Of a stretch of DNA of 64,000 bases, positions 1 to 7,082 are shown in pieces. The DNA comes from Verrucosispora sp. NA02020 (lineage in GTDB: Bacteria; Actinomycetota; Actinomycetes; Mycobacteriales; Micromonosporaceae). The notes below the pieces were generated by a model, which saw nothing but the letters and a program-made list of their open reading frames with translations, was not told where the DNA came from and ran no database searches. Positions within the stretch are counted from its first letter, which is position 1. Every line of letters begins with the position of its first letter. The position numbers were made by a program, and so were the translations under genes. The stretch covers positions 3,720,001-3,784,000 of the forward strand of contig NZ_CP054923.1 of assembly GCF_013364215.1 (NCBI RefSeq), given 5' to 3'.

Positions 1-113
1 GCGTCCTCGCATATCGCGCCGGCACCCGGGGTACGTCGATCTTCAGCGACCGTGGCGAGGATGGTGCGCCGGTCTCCCGACCGGGAATCCCCGCCGCCGA
101 GGAGGAGTGGATG

Positions 114-755
114 ATGTCGATGCGTAGGTGGCTTGCCGGTGCGGGCGTGGTGGCGTTGGTCGTCTCGACGGGGGCGTGCGGTGACGCCACCCCGGATGCT
201 GCCGCCACCCCCGAGGCCACGGGCACGCCGGCCGCCAGCGCGACCTCCGCCGCGCCCACCCCGACGGAGGCGTCACCGTCGCCGACCAGCGCCAATCCGC
301 CGGTGCTGTCCGGCGACCGCCAGGTCACGATCACCCGGGTCGACGCGGTCGAGTCGGGGCTGTCGTTGACCGACGAGCGGCTGGCCGAGGTCGACGGCGA
401 CGAGGGCCGGCAATTGTTCGTGGCGACCCCGGTCGAGGGGCAGACCTTCCTGATCAAGTCGTACCGGGGTGCCGGCGGTGGCCCCGGCACCGGCGAGCCG
501 GTCTGCTGGCAGGTGCAGAACCCGGGCAACTCGCAGCCGCTGGTGGTGCAGGGCGCGGAGTGCCAGGAGAGCGAGCAGCGGCAGCTCTTCACCATCGCGC
601 CGAACCCGGAGAACGCGGAGACCTACCTGATCAGCAACAACTCGGCGTACCTGCGGAACACGCGGAACAACGGCCTGATCATGGAGGAGCTGGGTGACGC
701 CGCGCCGTTCGACAGCTTCCGCTTCAACGACAACGGGGCCGCGCCGTCGTCGTGA
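114..755 (+). CDS. Secreted lipoprotein of unknown function
   Basis: About 213 residues. The N-terminus has Arg residues, a hydrophobic stretch and a lipobox ending STGAC, so the Cys should be lipidated and the protein anchored on the outer face of the membrane. A Thr/Ala/Pro/Ser-rich linker follows (about residues 28-65), then a compact domain with two Cys (CWQVQ and CQESEQ) that may form a disulfide. I do not recognise the domain. An ATG at 111 is also possible; 114 sits 6 nt after GGAGGAG (101-107). A strong hairpin follows the stop, so the gene is probably transcribed alone. Confidence 0.75.
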   Translation: MSMRRWLAGAGVVALVVSTGACGDATPDAAATPEATGTPAASATSAAPTPTEASPSPTSANPPVLSGDRQVTITRVDAVESGLSLTDERLAEVDGDEGRQLFVATPVEGQTFLIKSYRGAGGGPGTGEPVCWQVQNPGNSQPLVVQGAECQESEQRQLFTIAPNPENAETYLISNNSAYLRNTRNNGLIMEELGDAAPFDSFRFNDNGAAPSS

Positions 756-759
756 GTGC

Positions 760-809
760 AAGGAAGGGTCCCCTGCTATACACCAGGCGATAGCAGGGGA
801 CCCTTCCTT
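760..809. terminator. Long perfect hairpin terminator
   Basis: Arms 760-779 and 790-809 are perfectly complementary (20 bp) around a 10-nt loop. It lies between the convergent lipoprotein and protease genes and can serve both. The stem begins AAGGAAGGG and ends CCCTTCCTT, like the hairpin at 51582-51627, so it belongs to a repeated terminator type in this genome. Confidence 0.85.
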
Positions 810-827
810 ACATCCGGGGGGTGGGTG

Positions 828-2387
828 TCAGCCGCGCCGCCACTTCTGGTTCGCGCCGCCGAGGCACTCCCAGATGGCGAGGCGGGCACCGTCGGCGTTG
901 ACCCATCCGCTGATGTCGACGCACTTGTTCGCCTGCGGGTTGACCAGGTCACCCGCGGCGGAGAGGACGAACTGCTGGGCCGCGTTGCCGCTACAGGTAG
1001 CGATCTGGATCGCCGCGCCGTTGTCCCGGGAACCCCAGGCCACGTCCATGCACATGTTGTTCTGGGTACGCAACGTGCCGTTGACGAAGCTCCACGACTG
1101 CGCCGCCGTGCCGTTGCAGTTCCAGGTCTGCAGCGGTACGCCGTCGGAGAAGTTCGAACTCGGCACGTCGATGCACTTGTTGTTCCAGTTGCTGATCAGC
1201 CGGTTCCCGCTGCCACCGCCGCTGGTGACCAGCGTGAGCCCGTACGCGCCGAGGATCTCGTTGACCGGCTGGAACCAGGTCTCTCCGCCGGTGGAGCAGT
1301 CGCCCCAGCCGCCGGAGGTGACGCCCTGCGCCTGGTTGCCGCTGAGCCAGGCGCCACCCGAGTCGCCGCCCTGGGCGCAGGCGTTGGTGCGGGTCAGGCC
1401 GTGCACGGCACCCTGCGAGTAGTTGACCGTCTGGTTGCGACCCAGCAGCGTGCCGCACCGCCAGCCGGTGGTGCGACCGGACCGGCAGACCGAGCTGCCG
1501 ATCGCGGCGTCCTGGGAGCCGGCCACCGACACGTTGCCGCCGGAGTAGTTGTTCACCCACGGTTGCGGGGTCCAGTTGCTGTTGGTCCGCACCCAACCGT
1601 AGTCGCGGCCGGGGAACGTCGAGCCGGCGAAGGTTCCCTGCGAGACGTTGTTGTAGCCGAGCGTCGGGCTGCCGACCCGGCCGCAGTGGCCGGCGGTGAC
1701 GAAGCCGCCCTGCACCGCGAAGCCGACCGAGCAGAGCGTGTTGCCGTTGATGACGTACTGGTCCCCACCCCGGATGTCGTAGTTGATCCGGGGCGCTTCG
1801 GCGGACTCGACGATCCGGACCAGGGCCGCGTCGACGCCGCTGGCCTTGACGAAGGCGGCGGCCTCGGCGGTGGCACCCCGGCCGGCGGTCACCACGATCC
1901 GGTTGGTCGTCACGTCGACCGCCCAGCCGTGGACGGCGTCCGGTGGCGCCTTGCCGGCGTGCCGGTCGAGCGTCCGCTTGATGCCGTCCAGGGTGGATTC
2001 GCTGCGGGCGGCGGTGGTCACCTCGGCACCTTCGGCGCGGACGGCGGCGGCCAGCGACGGGTCGGTGACCGCCACGGTCAGCCTCGTTCCGCCGGCCGGG
2101 ATCCAGGCACCGGCGAAGGCCGTACCGAGTCGGGCCCGTAGGCGTCGCTCGACGGTGGCGGCACCGGCCTCGACGCGGAGCCGGGTCAGCACCTGCGTGT
2201 CGGTCAGCCCGAGGTCGCGGCGCATCGCGCGGACCATCTCCGGCGCGAGGCCGGTGACCGAGGTGGCGGCGGAGGGGGTACCGGCGGTGTCGGCGGCGAG
2301 CACGGCCGGCGGAGCGGCGAGTGGGGCGAGACCGGCGACCAGGACGGCCGCCAGGGCCGCGCGCAGGGCGCGTGGCGCTCGTGGCAT
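828..2387 (-). CDS. Secreted S1-family serine protease with ricin-type lectin tail
   Basis: 519 residues, streptogrisin/alpha-lytic-protease type. Signal peptide about 1-31, pro-region about 40-200, protease domain about 203-388, then three beta-trefoil (ricin B/CBM13) repeats from about 396, each with a QxW-like motif. The catalytic triad is visible: His234 in TAGHC, Asp262 in GRDYGW, Ser343 in GDSGGAW. Cys pairs 219/235, 301/311 and 337/364 fit the family disulfides. The lectin tail probably anchors the protease to glycans or cell-wall sugars (inference). An AGGAG-type ribosome site precedes the start, and a 12-bp palindrome lies about 60 bp upstream. Confidence 0.92.
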   Translation of the reverse strand: MPRAPRALRAALAAVLVAGLAPLAAPPAVLAADTAGTPSAATSVTGLAPEMVRAMRRDLGLTDTQVLTRLRVEAGAATVERRLRARLGTAFAGAWIPAGGTRLTVAVTDPSLAAAVRAEGAEVTTAARSESTLDGIKRTLDRHAGKAPPDAVHGWAVDVTTNRIVVTAGRGATAEAAAFVKASGVDAALVRIVESAEAPRINYDIRGGDQYVINGNTLCSVGFAVQGGFVTAGHCGRVGSPTLGYNNVSQGTFAGSTFPGRDYGWVRTNSNWTPQPWVNNYSGGNVSVAGSQDAAIGSSVCRSGRTTGWRCGTLLGRNQTVNYSQGAVHGLTRTNACAQGGDSGGAWLSGNQAQGVTSGGWGDCSTGGETWFQPVNEILGAYGLTLVTSGGGSGNRLISNWNNKCIDVPSSNFSDGVPLQTWNCNGTAAQSWSFVNGTLRTQNNMCMDVAWGSRDNGAAIQIATCSGNAAQQFVLSAAGDLVNPQANKCVDISGWVNADGARLAIWECLGGANQKWRRG

Positions 2388-2443
2388 GGGACTCCTCCTA
2401 CGGGGGTGGGGCGACGCGGGGGCATCACCGGGAGTTCGACCAA

Positions 2444-2455
2444 GAGAGCGCTCTC
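2444..2455. promoter_or_regulatory. Palindromic operator-like site upstream of protease
   Basis: GAGAGCGCTCTC is a perfect 12-bp palindrome with a central CG, 57 bp upstream of the protease start. Its form resembles LacI-family operators such as the CebR site (TGGGAGCGCTCCCA), which control secreted carbohydrate-acting genes in actinomycetes. The regulator is not in this window. The assignment is by resemblance only. Confidence 0.5.
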
Positions 2456-2545
2456 ACGATCAAGTCTGTCGATGTGACAGGTAACTGTCAAGACTCCTGC
2501 CAGTTATGTCGGCGCATGATCCGTCCAGGTCGGACGGCGGGTTGG

Positions 2546-2836
2546 TCAGCGGGAGGGTGTTCGGGGTGGCAGCCAGCCGACGAACCGCTCATGCAGTTCC
2601 GCCGGGCCGGTCCCCGGGTGCCGCTCGGTGAGCTGCCGGAGCGCCTCCTCCCAGAGGATCGCCAGATAGACCAGCAGATCGGTGCGGCGGGTGCCGTACT
2701 CGGCGAGGAGGTCCCGCTTCGCCCGCCCGCACGGCCAGGCGGTCCCGCAGGCTCGGCACCGCCAGGTGGGGCGGGACGCCACATGGTCCCGGCAGCGTGC
2801 GGTGGGTACGACGTTCGCCGCTCTGGTCGCGGGCAC
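2546..2836 (-). CDS. Small cysteine-motif protein of unknown function
   Basis: 96 residues from a GTG that follows GGAGGAGG by about 6-7 nt. The core has WRCRACG followed by WPCGRAK, a Cys-x2-Cys plus Cys pattern that could bind a metal, then a helical part (ELHERFVGWLPP). Similar short proteins are common in actinomycetes and are often named flavin reductase without support; I see no flavin reductase fold. Upstream ATG or GTG starts are possible but add low-complexity residues. It is a single gene on the minus strand between the protease promoter and the LPXTG gene. Confidence 0.6.
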   Translation of the reverse strand: MPATRAANVVPTARCRDHVASRPTWRCRACGTAWPCGRAKRDLLAEYGTRRTDLLVYLAILWEEALRQLTERHPGTGPAELHERFVGWLPPRTPSR

Positions 2837-3004
2837 GGCAGATCCTCCTCCGTCGGCGGGGGGTGGCGCCCGCCCGTCGGCGGCCCCCGGAGCGACGTGG
2901 GTGGGCCCCCACCGCACCACGTCGCCTGACGGATACCTTGCCCAGAGTCTCCGTGCAATCACACAGCGTTGTGATATTTCCGTCGTCGATCACGGACCGG
3001 ACGC

Positions 3005-3040
3005 GGCACCGGCTCGGAGATACCTCCCCGAGCCGGTGCC
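3005..3040 (-). terminator. Hairpin terminator of the LPXTG-protein gene
   Basis: Arms 3005-3017 and 3028-3040 are perfectly complementary (13 bp, loop 10 nt), starting 16 bp after the stop codon of the minus-strand LPXTG gene. The rest of the 2837-3056 gap holds nothing else that I can name. Confidence 0.75.
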
Positions 3041-3056
3041 CACCACGCCTGTCGGA

Positions 3057-4658
3057 TCAGGCGACGAAGCGGGTCCGCCGCCGACGCGCCAGCAGGAAGC
3101 CGCCCGCACCGGCGACGACCAGCAGGAGACCCGCCCCGGCGAGCAGGCCGGTGGAGGCGCCGGTGATCGGCAACTCACCGCCTGCTCCGCCGCCGGTCGG
3201 GTTCACCCGGATCGCGGCGGTGTCGTTGCCGGGGTCCAGATCCGCCATCGCGCCCTCACCCGACCTGGTCTTGAGCGTGACCGTGCCGGTCTGACCGCCG
3301 GCCCGGTCGACCCGGAGACCGAACTCGAACGCCACCCGCTCACCCGTGCTGATCGTGCCGCCGGCCTGGCACACGTAGCGCCGTCCGCCGGGCTTGCCGG
3401 GCGCGTACTCCTCGGAGTCCAGGTCGCTGCAGGACGTCGGGACGGTGACGGCGGTGACGCCGTCCGGCAGGGTCACGTGCGTCGGGACCTGCAGACCGCC
3501 CTGGCCGTCGGCCCCGGCGCGCGCCGGCCCGTTGTTGAGGTAGCCGACCCGCATCGGGACGGTGGCGCCGACCGCGCCTCGGACGGTCGCGCCCTCGGCG
3601 GCGACGTCGCCCCGCAGGTCACCGGCGACGTCCAGCCGTACCGAGATCTCGTTGCTGAATCCGTCGACGTCGGTCTGGGGGTGCGAGCGGGCCCGCATCT
3701 CGTCCACCGCCGCCAGCGTCAGTTCCTCGTCGGTCCCCCGGGGGCCGAGCGGTCCGGGCTTGCGGATCAGGTCCTGGTACTCCTCCCAGTCGGCCGGGGT
3801 GAACCAGGTGTAGTGGCTGTGGTGCCGGTTCGGTGCCCAACTGTCGGTCGGGACGGTCCCGCCGAAGGTGGAGTCCACCCGCACCGTCTCCCCGGGCTCC
3901 AGCGAGTCGTCGAACACGCAGACGAAGACGCTGTCGTCCCGTGCAGGATCGCCGTACTCGCAGTTCCGGTACCGCTTCGACGGCGTGAATCCGAGCGAGC
4001 CGGACACGTACAACCGCAGTCCGTGGGCGGTCGTCGTGCCACGGTTCGACACCGCCAACGGGACGTCGACGCGGGCACCGAGACTGCTGTCGAGGCGGAG
4101 GTCGCGGCCGTTCGCGCTGACGAGATCGACGCCCTCGCCGACGGTGACGGTGGCCCGGTAGGTCCCGGCCGCGAAGCGAGGCTCCGTGACGGTGACGACC
4201 ACCTCACCGCGTTGGCCCGGCTTCGCGTCCGCCGCCGCCGTCACGCGCAGGCTGAACAGCTCCGTACCCCAGTCGGTGTCGGTCGTCAGAGCGCAGTCCA
4301 GCACGGGTCCCGCCGTCGTGCAGAGCGGAGGACCGCCCGCGTGTCGGACGTCGGCGAACGCCATCACGTCACTGCGGTCCACCCGCATCCGGTAGGTGGT
4401 GCCGTAGGTGCCGCCGCGTTGCTCGACCGACATCCACTTGCCTCCGACGCCGGGAGCGACGGTGACGCTCCGCAGGCGAATGTCGCTTCGCGGCGCGGCC
4501 GTCCGGTCGGCGGCGGCCGGAGGCGTCGCGGTCGGAGCCGAGGTGGTCGGCGCGGAGGTCGGTTCGGCCGCGGCGGGCGCGCCGCCGACGGCGGTGGCGA
4601 CGAGTACGCCGACGACGGCCACACCGGCGAGCCGACGCCGGAGAGCGGAAGATGACAT
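3057..4658 (-). CDS. LPXTG-anchored cell-wall surface protein
   Basis: 533 residues. It has a signal peptide (about 1-31), a Thr/Ala/Pro linker, and a long beta-rich extracellular region with several Cys pairs and repeated segments of the kind found in DUF11-like surface proteins. The C-terminus has a sortase signal: LPITG at about 496-500, a hydrophobic helix and the tail ARRRRTRFVA. It should be linked to the wall by a sortase encoded elsewhere. The chosen ATG follows a GAGGAA ribosome site; the frame stays open upstream but that part lacks a signal sequence. The ligand is unknown. Confidence 0.82.
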   Translation of the reverse strand: MSSSALRRRLAGVAVVGVLVATAVGGAPAAAEPTSAPTTSAPTATPPAAADRTAAPRSDIRLRSVTVAPGVGGKWMSVEQRGGTYGTTYRMRVDRSDVMAFADVRHAGGPPLCTTAGPVLDCALTTDTDWGTELFSLRVTAAADAKPGQRGEVVVTVTEPRFAAGTYRATVTVGEGVDLVSANGRDLRLDSSLGARVDVPLAVSNRGTTTAHGLRLYVSGSLGFTPSKRYRNCEYGDPARDDSVFVCVFDDSLEPGETVRVDSTFGGTVPTDSWAPNRHHSHYTWFTPADWEEYQDLIRKPGPLGPRGTDEELTLAAVDEMRARSHPQTDVDGFSNEISVRLDVAGDLRGDVAAEGATVRGAVGATVPMRVGYLNNGPARAGADGQGGLQVPTHVTLPDGVTAVTVPTSCSDLDSEEYAPGKPGGRRYVCQAGGTISTGERVAFEFGLRVDRAGGQTGTVTLKTRSGEGAMADLDPGNDTAAIRVNPTGGGAGGELPITGASTGLLAGAGLLLVVAGAGGFLLARRRRTRFVA

Positions 4659-4809
4659 GGCGGATTCCTCAGGGTACGAACGACGAGGTGGAGCGGGGCT
4701 ACCCGGCGGACGGCGGGCCGGGTGGGCCGTGCCGGGCGCGGAGCCGGAGCGTGGTGGTGCGGCGGATCCTGGGCCGGGTAAGCCTCTCACGGCGTCGGGC
4801 CGGCGCGGA

Positions 4810-5880
4810 TCAGCCGGCCGGTTGCCGTCGCCGGTGGGAGAGGTCGGCATGGTGGTGCCCGCCCGGGTGGCTGTCCGGGTCGGTGTGCACGGTCGCGCTG
4901 GTCAACCGGGGCACCGCGTGGGTGAGCCGGTGCTCCGCGTCGGCGGCGATCTCGTGCGCGGCGACGAGGCTGAGACCGGCGTCGACGACCAGGTCCGCCT
5001 CGGCGTGCAGGCGGTGGCCGATCCACCGCAGGCGTACCCCGGTCACGTCCCGGACGCCGTCCACGTCGCGCAGCGTACGTTCGGCCCGGTCCACCAGCGT
5101 CGGGTCGACCGCGTCCATCAGCCGGCGGTAGATCTGCCGTCCGGCGTCGGCGAGCACGACGGTGATGGCGACGGCGATCGCGAGACCGACCACGGGGTCG
5201 GCCCAGCGCCAGCCGAGCGCGGCGCCGCCCGCCGCCGCGACCACGGCCAGCGAGGTGTAGCCGTCGGTGCGGGCGTGCAGGCCGTCGGCGACCAGGGCGG
5301 CCGATCCGATCCGCCGTCCGACCCGGATGCGGTAGCGGGCGACCAGTTCGTTGCCGACGAACCCGACGACACCGGCACCGGCCACCCAGGGAACATGACT
5401 CATGTCGGTGGGGTGCAGCAGCCGGCCGATCGCAGTCCACGCGGCGGCGACGGCCGACGCGGCGATGGCCGCCACGATGATGATGCCGGCGATGTCCTCG
5501 GCCCGCCCGTACCCGTACGTGTAGCTGCGGGTGGCCGCCTTCCGTCCGAGCAGGAAGGCGATGGCGAGCGGGACGGCGGTCAGCGCGTCGGTGACGTTGT
5601 GCAGGGTGTCGCCGAGCAGCGCCACCGAGCCGGAGTGCACCACGATGACCGCCTGGGCGGCGGCGGTGACACCGAGCCCGACCAGCGAGATCCACAGTGC
5701 CCGCAGCCCCTCGCGGGAGGTCTCCAGCGCCGGGTCCACCCGGGTACGCGAGTCGTGCGAGTGCGGTACGGCCGCATGCCGCAGCCGGTGCCACCGGCCG
5801 GGCCTGCCGTGGTGACGGTGGTCGTCACGGCGGTCGTGGTCGTGGTGGTGGTGATGATGGTCGTGCCGGCCCTGGGTCAC
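4810..5880 (-). CDS. Cation diffusion facilitator, probable zinc exporter
   Basis: 356 residues from a GTG. The N-terminus begins with a dense His stretch (HDHHHHHHDHD and HHGR) and the C-terminus ends with another (HPGGHHHAD), typical of CzcD/ZitB metal exporters. About six membrane helices lie between residues 60 and 260. HNVTDAL in TM2 and HARTDGYTS in TM5 supply the His/Asp metal sites of the CDF family. A cytosolic C-terminal domain follows. It should export Zn(II) or a related ion in exchange for protons. An ArsR-type regulator starts 51 bp away on the other strand. Confidence 0.88.
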   Translation of the reverse strand: MTQGRHDHHHHHHDHDRRDDHRHHGRPGRWHRLRHAAVPHSHDSRTRVDPALETSREGLRALWISLVGLGVTAAAQAVIVVHSGSVALLGDTLHNVTDALTAVPLAIAFLLGRKAATRSYTYGYGRAEDIAGIIIVAAIAASAVAAAWTAIGRLLHPTDMSHVPWVAGAGVVGFVGNELVARYRIRVGRRIGSAALVADGLHARTDGYTSLAVVAAAGGAALGWRWADPVVGLAIAVAITVVLADAGRQIYRRLMDAVDPTLVDRAERTLRDVDGVRDVTGVRLRWIGHRLHAEADLVVDAGLSLVAAHEIAADAEHRLTHAVPRLTSATVHTDPDSHPGGHHHADLSHRRRQPAG

Positions 5881-5917
5881 GTGTCCCCCCGAGGAGAGCG
5901 GGGCCTGTGGTCCCGGC

Positions 5918-5923
5918 GATAAT
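5918..5923 (+). promoter_or_regulatory. Minus-10 box of a leaderless arsR-type gene
   Basis: GATAAT ends 8 nt before the ATG at 5932, so transcription should start at or next to the start codon. There is no Shine-Dalgarno sequence. No good minus-35 box is visible, which fits a regulator-dependent or extended promoter. The 51-bp gap to the transporter start must also hold its promoter and any metal-responsive operator. Confidence 0.45.
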
Positions 5924-5931
5924 ATGTGCCC

Positions 5932-6291
5932 ATGTACGCACGCGACAACGTTGCAGGAGCCAGTGAGCGGCAACAACCCACCCCTGGCGACGGTGAGGTC
6001 GAGGCGGCCGTGCAGATGCTGCGGATGCTGGCCGACGGCACCCGGCTCCGCCTGATGTGGCTGCTCAGCGCGGGCGAACACGACGTCGGTTCCCTGGTCA
6101 CGGCCGTCGGTGCGGCCCGCCCGGCGGTCTCCCAGCATCTCGGCAAACTCCGCCTCGCCGGGCTGGTCAGCGTACGCCGGGACGGTCGCCGCGTCCTCTA
6201 CCGCGCCCGCGACGGCCACGTACGCCGACTGGTCGCGGAGACGCTGCACGCCGCCTCCCACCGGGTGACCGGTACCCCCGAACACGACTGA
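5932..6291 (+). CDS. ArsR/SmtB-family metal-sensing repressor
   Basis: 119 residues with the ArsR winged-helix core. The segment GTRLRLMWLLSAGEHDVGSL is followed by the recognition helix RPAVSQHLGKLRLAGLV and the wing VRRDGRRVLYRARDGHV. The C-terminal helix has HVRRL, HAASH and a terminal EHD, which could provide a zinc site of the alpha-5 kind. The divergent CDF exporter makes zinc (or Co/Cd) the likely effector. GTG at 5926 is an alternative start; ATG 5932 is chosen because it sits where a leaderless transcript would begin. Confidence 0.85.
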   Translation: MYARDNVAGASERQQPTPGDGEVEAAVQMLRMLADGTRLRLMWLLSAGEHDVGSLVTAVGAARPAVSQHLGKLRLAGLVSVRRDGRRVLYRARDGHVRRLVAETLHAASHRVTGTPEHD

Positions 6292-6425
6292 CCGGCCCTG
6301 TCGTGGCGCCGGAACCGGAGGTCGAGGGGTCGTCCATCGCGGAGGCGTCTGCGGGACCGTGTCGGAGTGCTTCGCGGTCGGTCCGGTGGGCGGTCCGCTG
6401 CGACAGGGCAAGGGGTACCCGGCCG

Positions 6426-6462
6426 CTGTCGAGCTGAGAGCACAGACGGTTCAGCTCGACAG
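6426..6462. repeat. Hairpin repeat, intact copy
   Basis: Arms 6426-6437 (CTGTCGAGCTGA) and 6451-6462 (TCAGCTCGACAG) pair perfectly around a 13-nt loop. The same two arms occur again at 43245-43256 and 43606-43617 but 349 bp apart, so this is a dispersed element. The remaining 6292-6518 gap between the arsR-type gene and the DinB-like gene holds no gene that I can see. Confidence 0.6.
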
Positions 6463-6518
6463 GGCCCCCGCTGTAGGTCGGCTGCCCTCGGCCACGGCTC
6501 GGACGGTCCGGGCACCGG

Positions 6519-7043
6519 TCAGGACGAGGCGTCCTGCACCAGCCGGAGTTGGCCGATCTCGGCGACGTTCTTCATCAGCTCGGCGTTGACCCAGGCGAGC
6601 AGGTGCGCGACGGTGTGTTCCGGATCGCGCGGCCAGGGAAACGGGGCCACCTCGTCGAGGTCGGCGTCGGAGAGCCGGTCCAACACGGTCGACCACTCCG
6701 TCCGCAGTTCGCGCAGCCAGGACACGGTGGGCTCGCCGTCGCCCGGCCAGTGGACGTCGGTGCGCTCCCGTGGTGACCGGCCCTGAAGATGGTCGATGGC
6801 CACGCTCCACCACCAGCCGACGTGCCAGGTCAGCCAGGCGATGGTGGGGACCGGCACCGGGTCCGGCTCGGTGTCGGCCCAGTCCGGCACCCACCGGCCG
6901 GCGTCGTCCGGGCGGACCGTCCAGGAGAGCGCGGCGGCCTCGCGGCGGAAGTGCGCCGGCTCCAGCCGGTCCAGGTGGTACTCGAACAGCGACCAGGTCA
7001 GGTCGAACTGCCAGCGCAGCAGGTCACGACGGGAAGACGGCAT
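6519..7043 (-). CDS. DinB-superfamily protein
   Basis: 174 residues, a four-helix-bundle type protein of the DinB/YfiT superfamily. Conserved His residues are placed as in the family: LFEYHLDRL near the N-terminus, ITWHVGWWW-like TWHVGWWWSVAIDH in the middle and HTVAHLLAWVNAELMKN near the end. They could bind a divalent metal. Members often act as thiol-dependent transferases or are of unknown role. It lies 39 bp downstream of the condensation-domain gene on the same strand, so the two may be cotranscribed. A role in the peptide pathway is not shown. Confidence 0.75.
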   Translation of the reverse strand: MPSSRRDLLRWQFDLTWSLFEYHLDRLEPAHFRREAAALSWTVRPDDAGRWVPDWADTEPDPVPVPTIAWLTWHVGWWWSVAIDHLQGRSPRERTDVHWPGDGEPTVSWLRELRTEWSTVLDRLSDADLDEVAPFPWPRDPEHTVAHLLAWVNAELMKNVAEIGQLRLVQDASS

Positions 7044-7082
7044 CCGGCGATCCTCACACCCGGTGGCGGCCCGGTCGAACGG

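Noticed and set aside
5810-5880. A simple-sequence repeat near the arsR-type promoter
   Set aside because: The GTG/GTC-rich stretch codes for the His-rich metal-binding N-terminus of the transporter.
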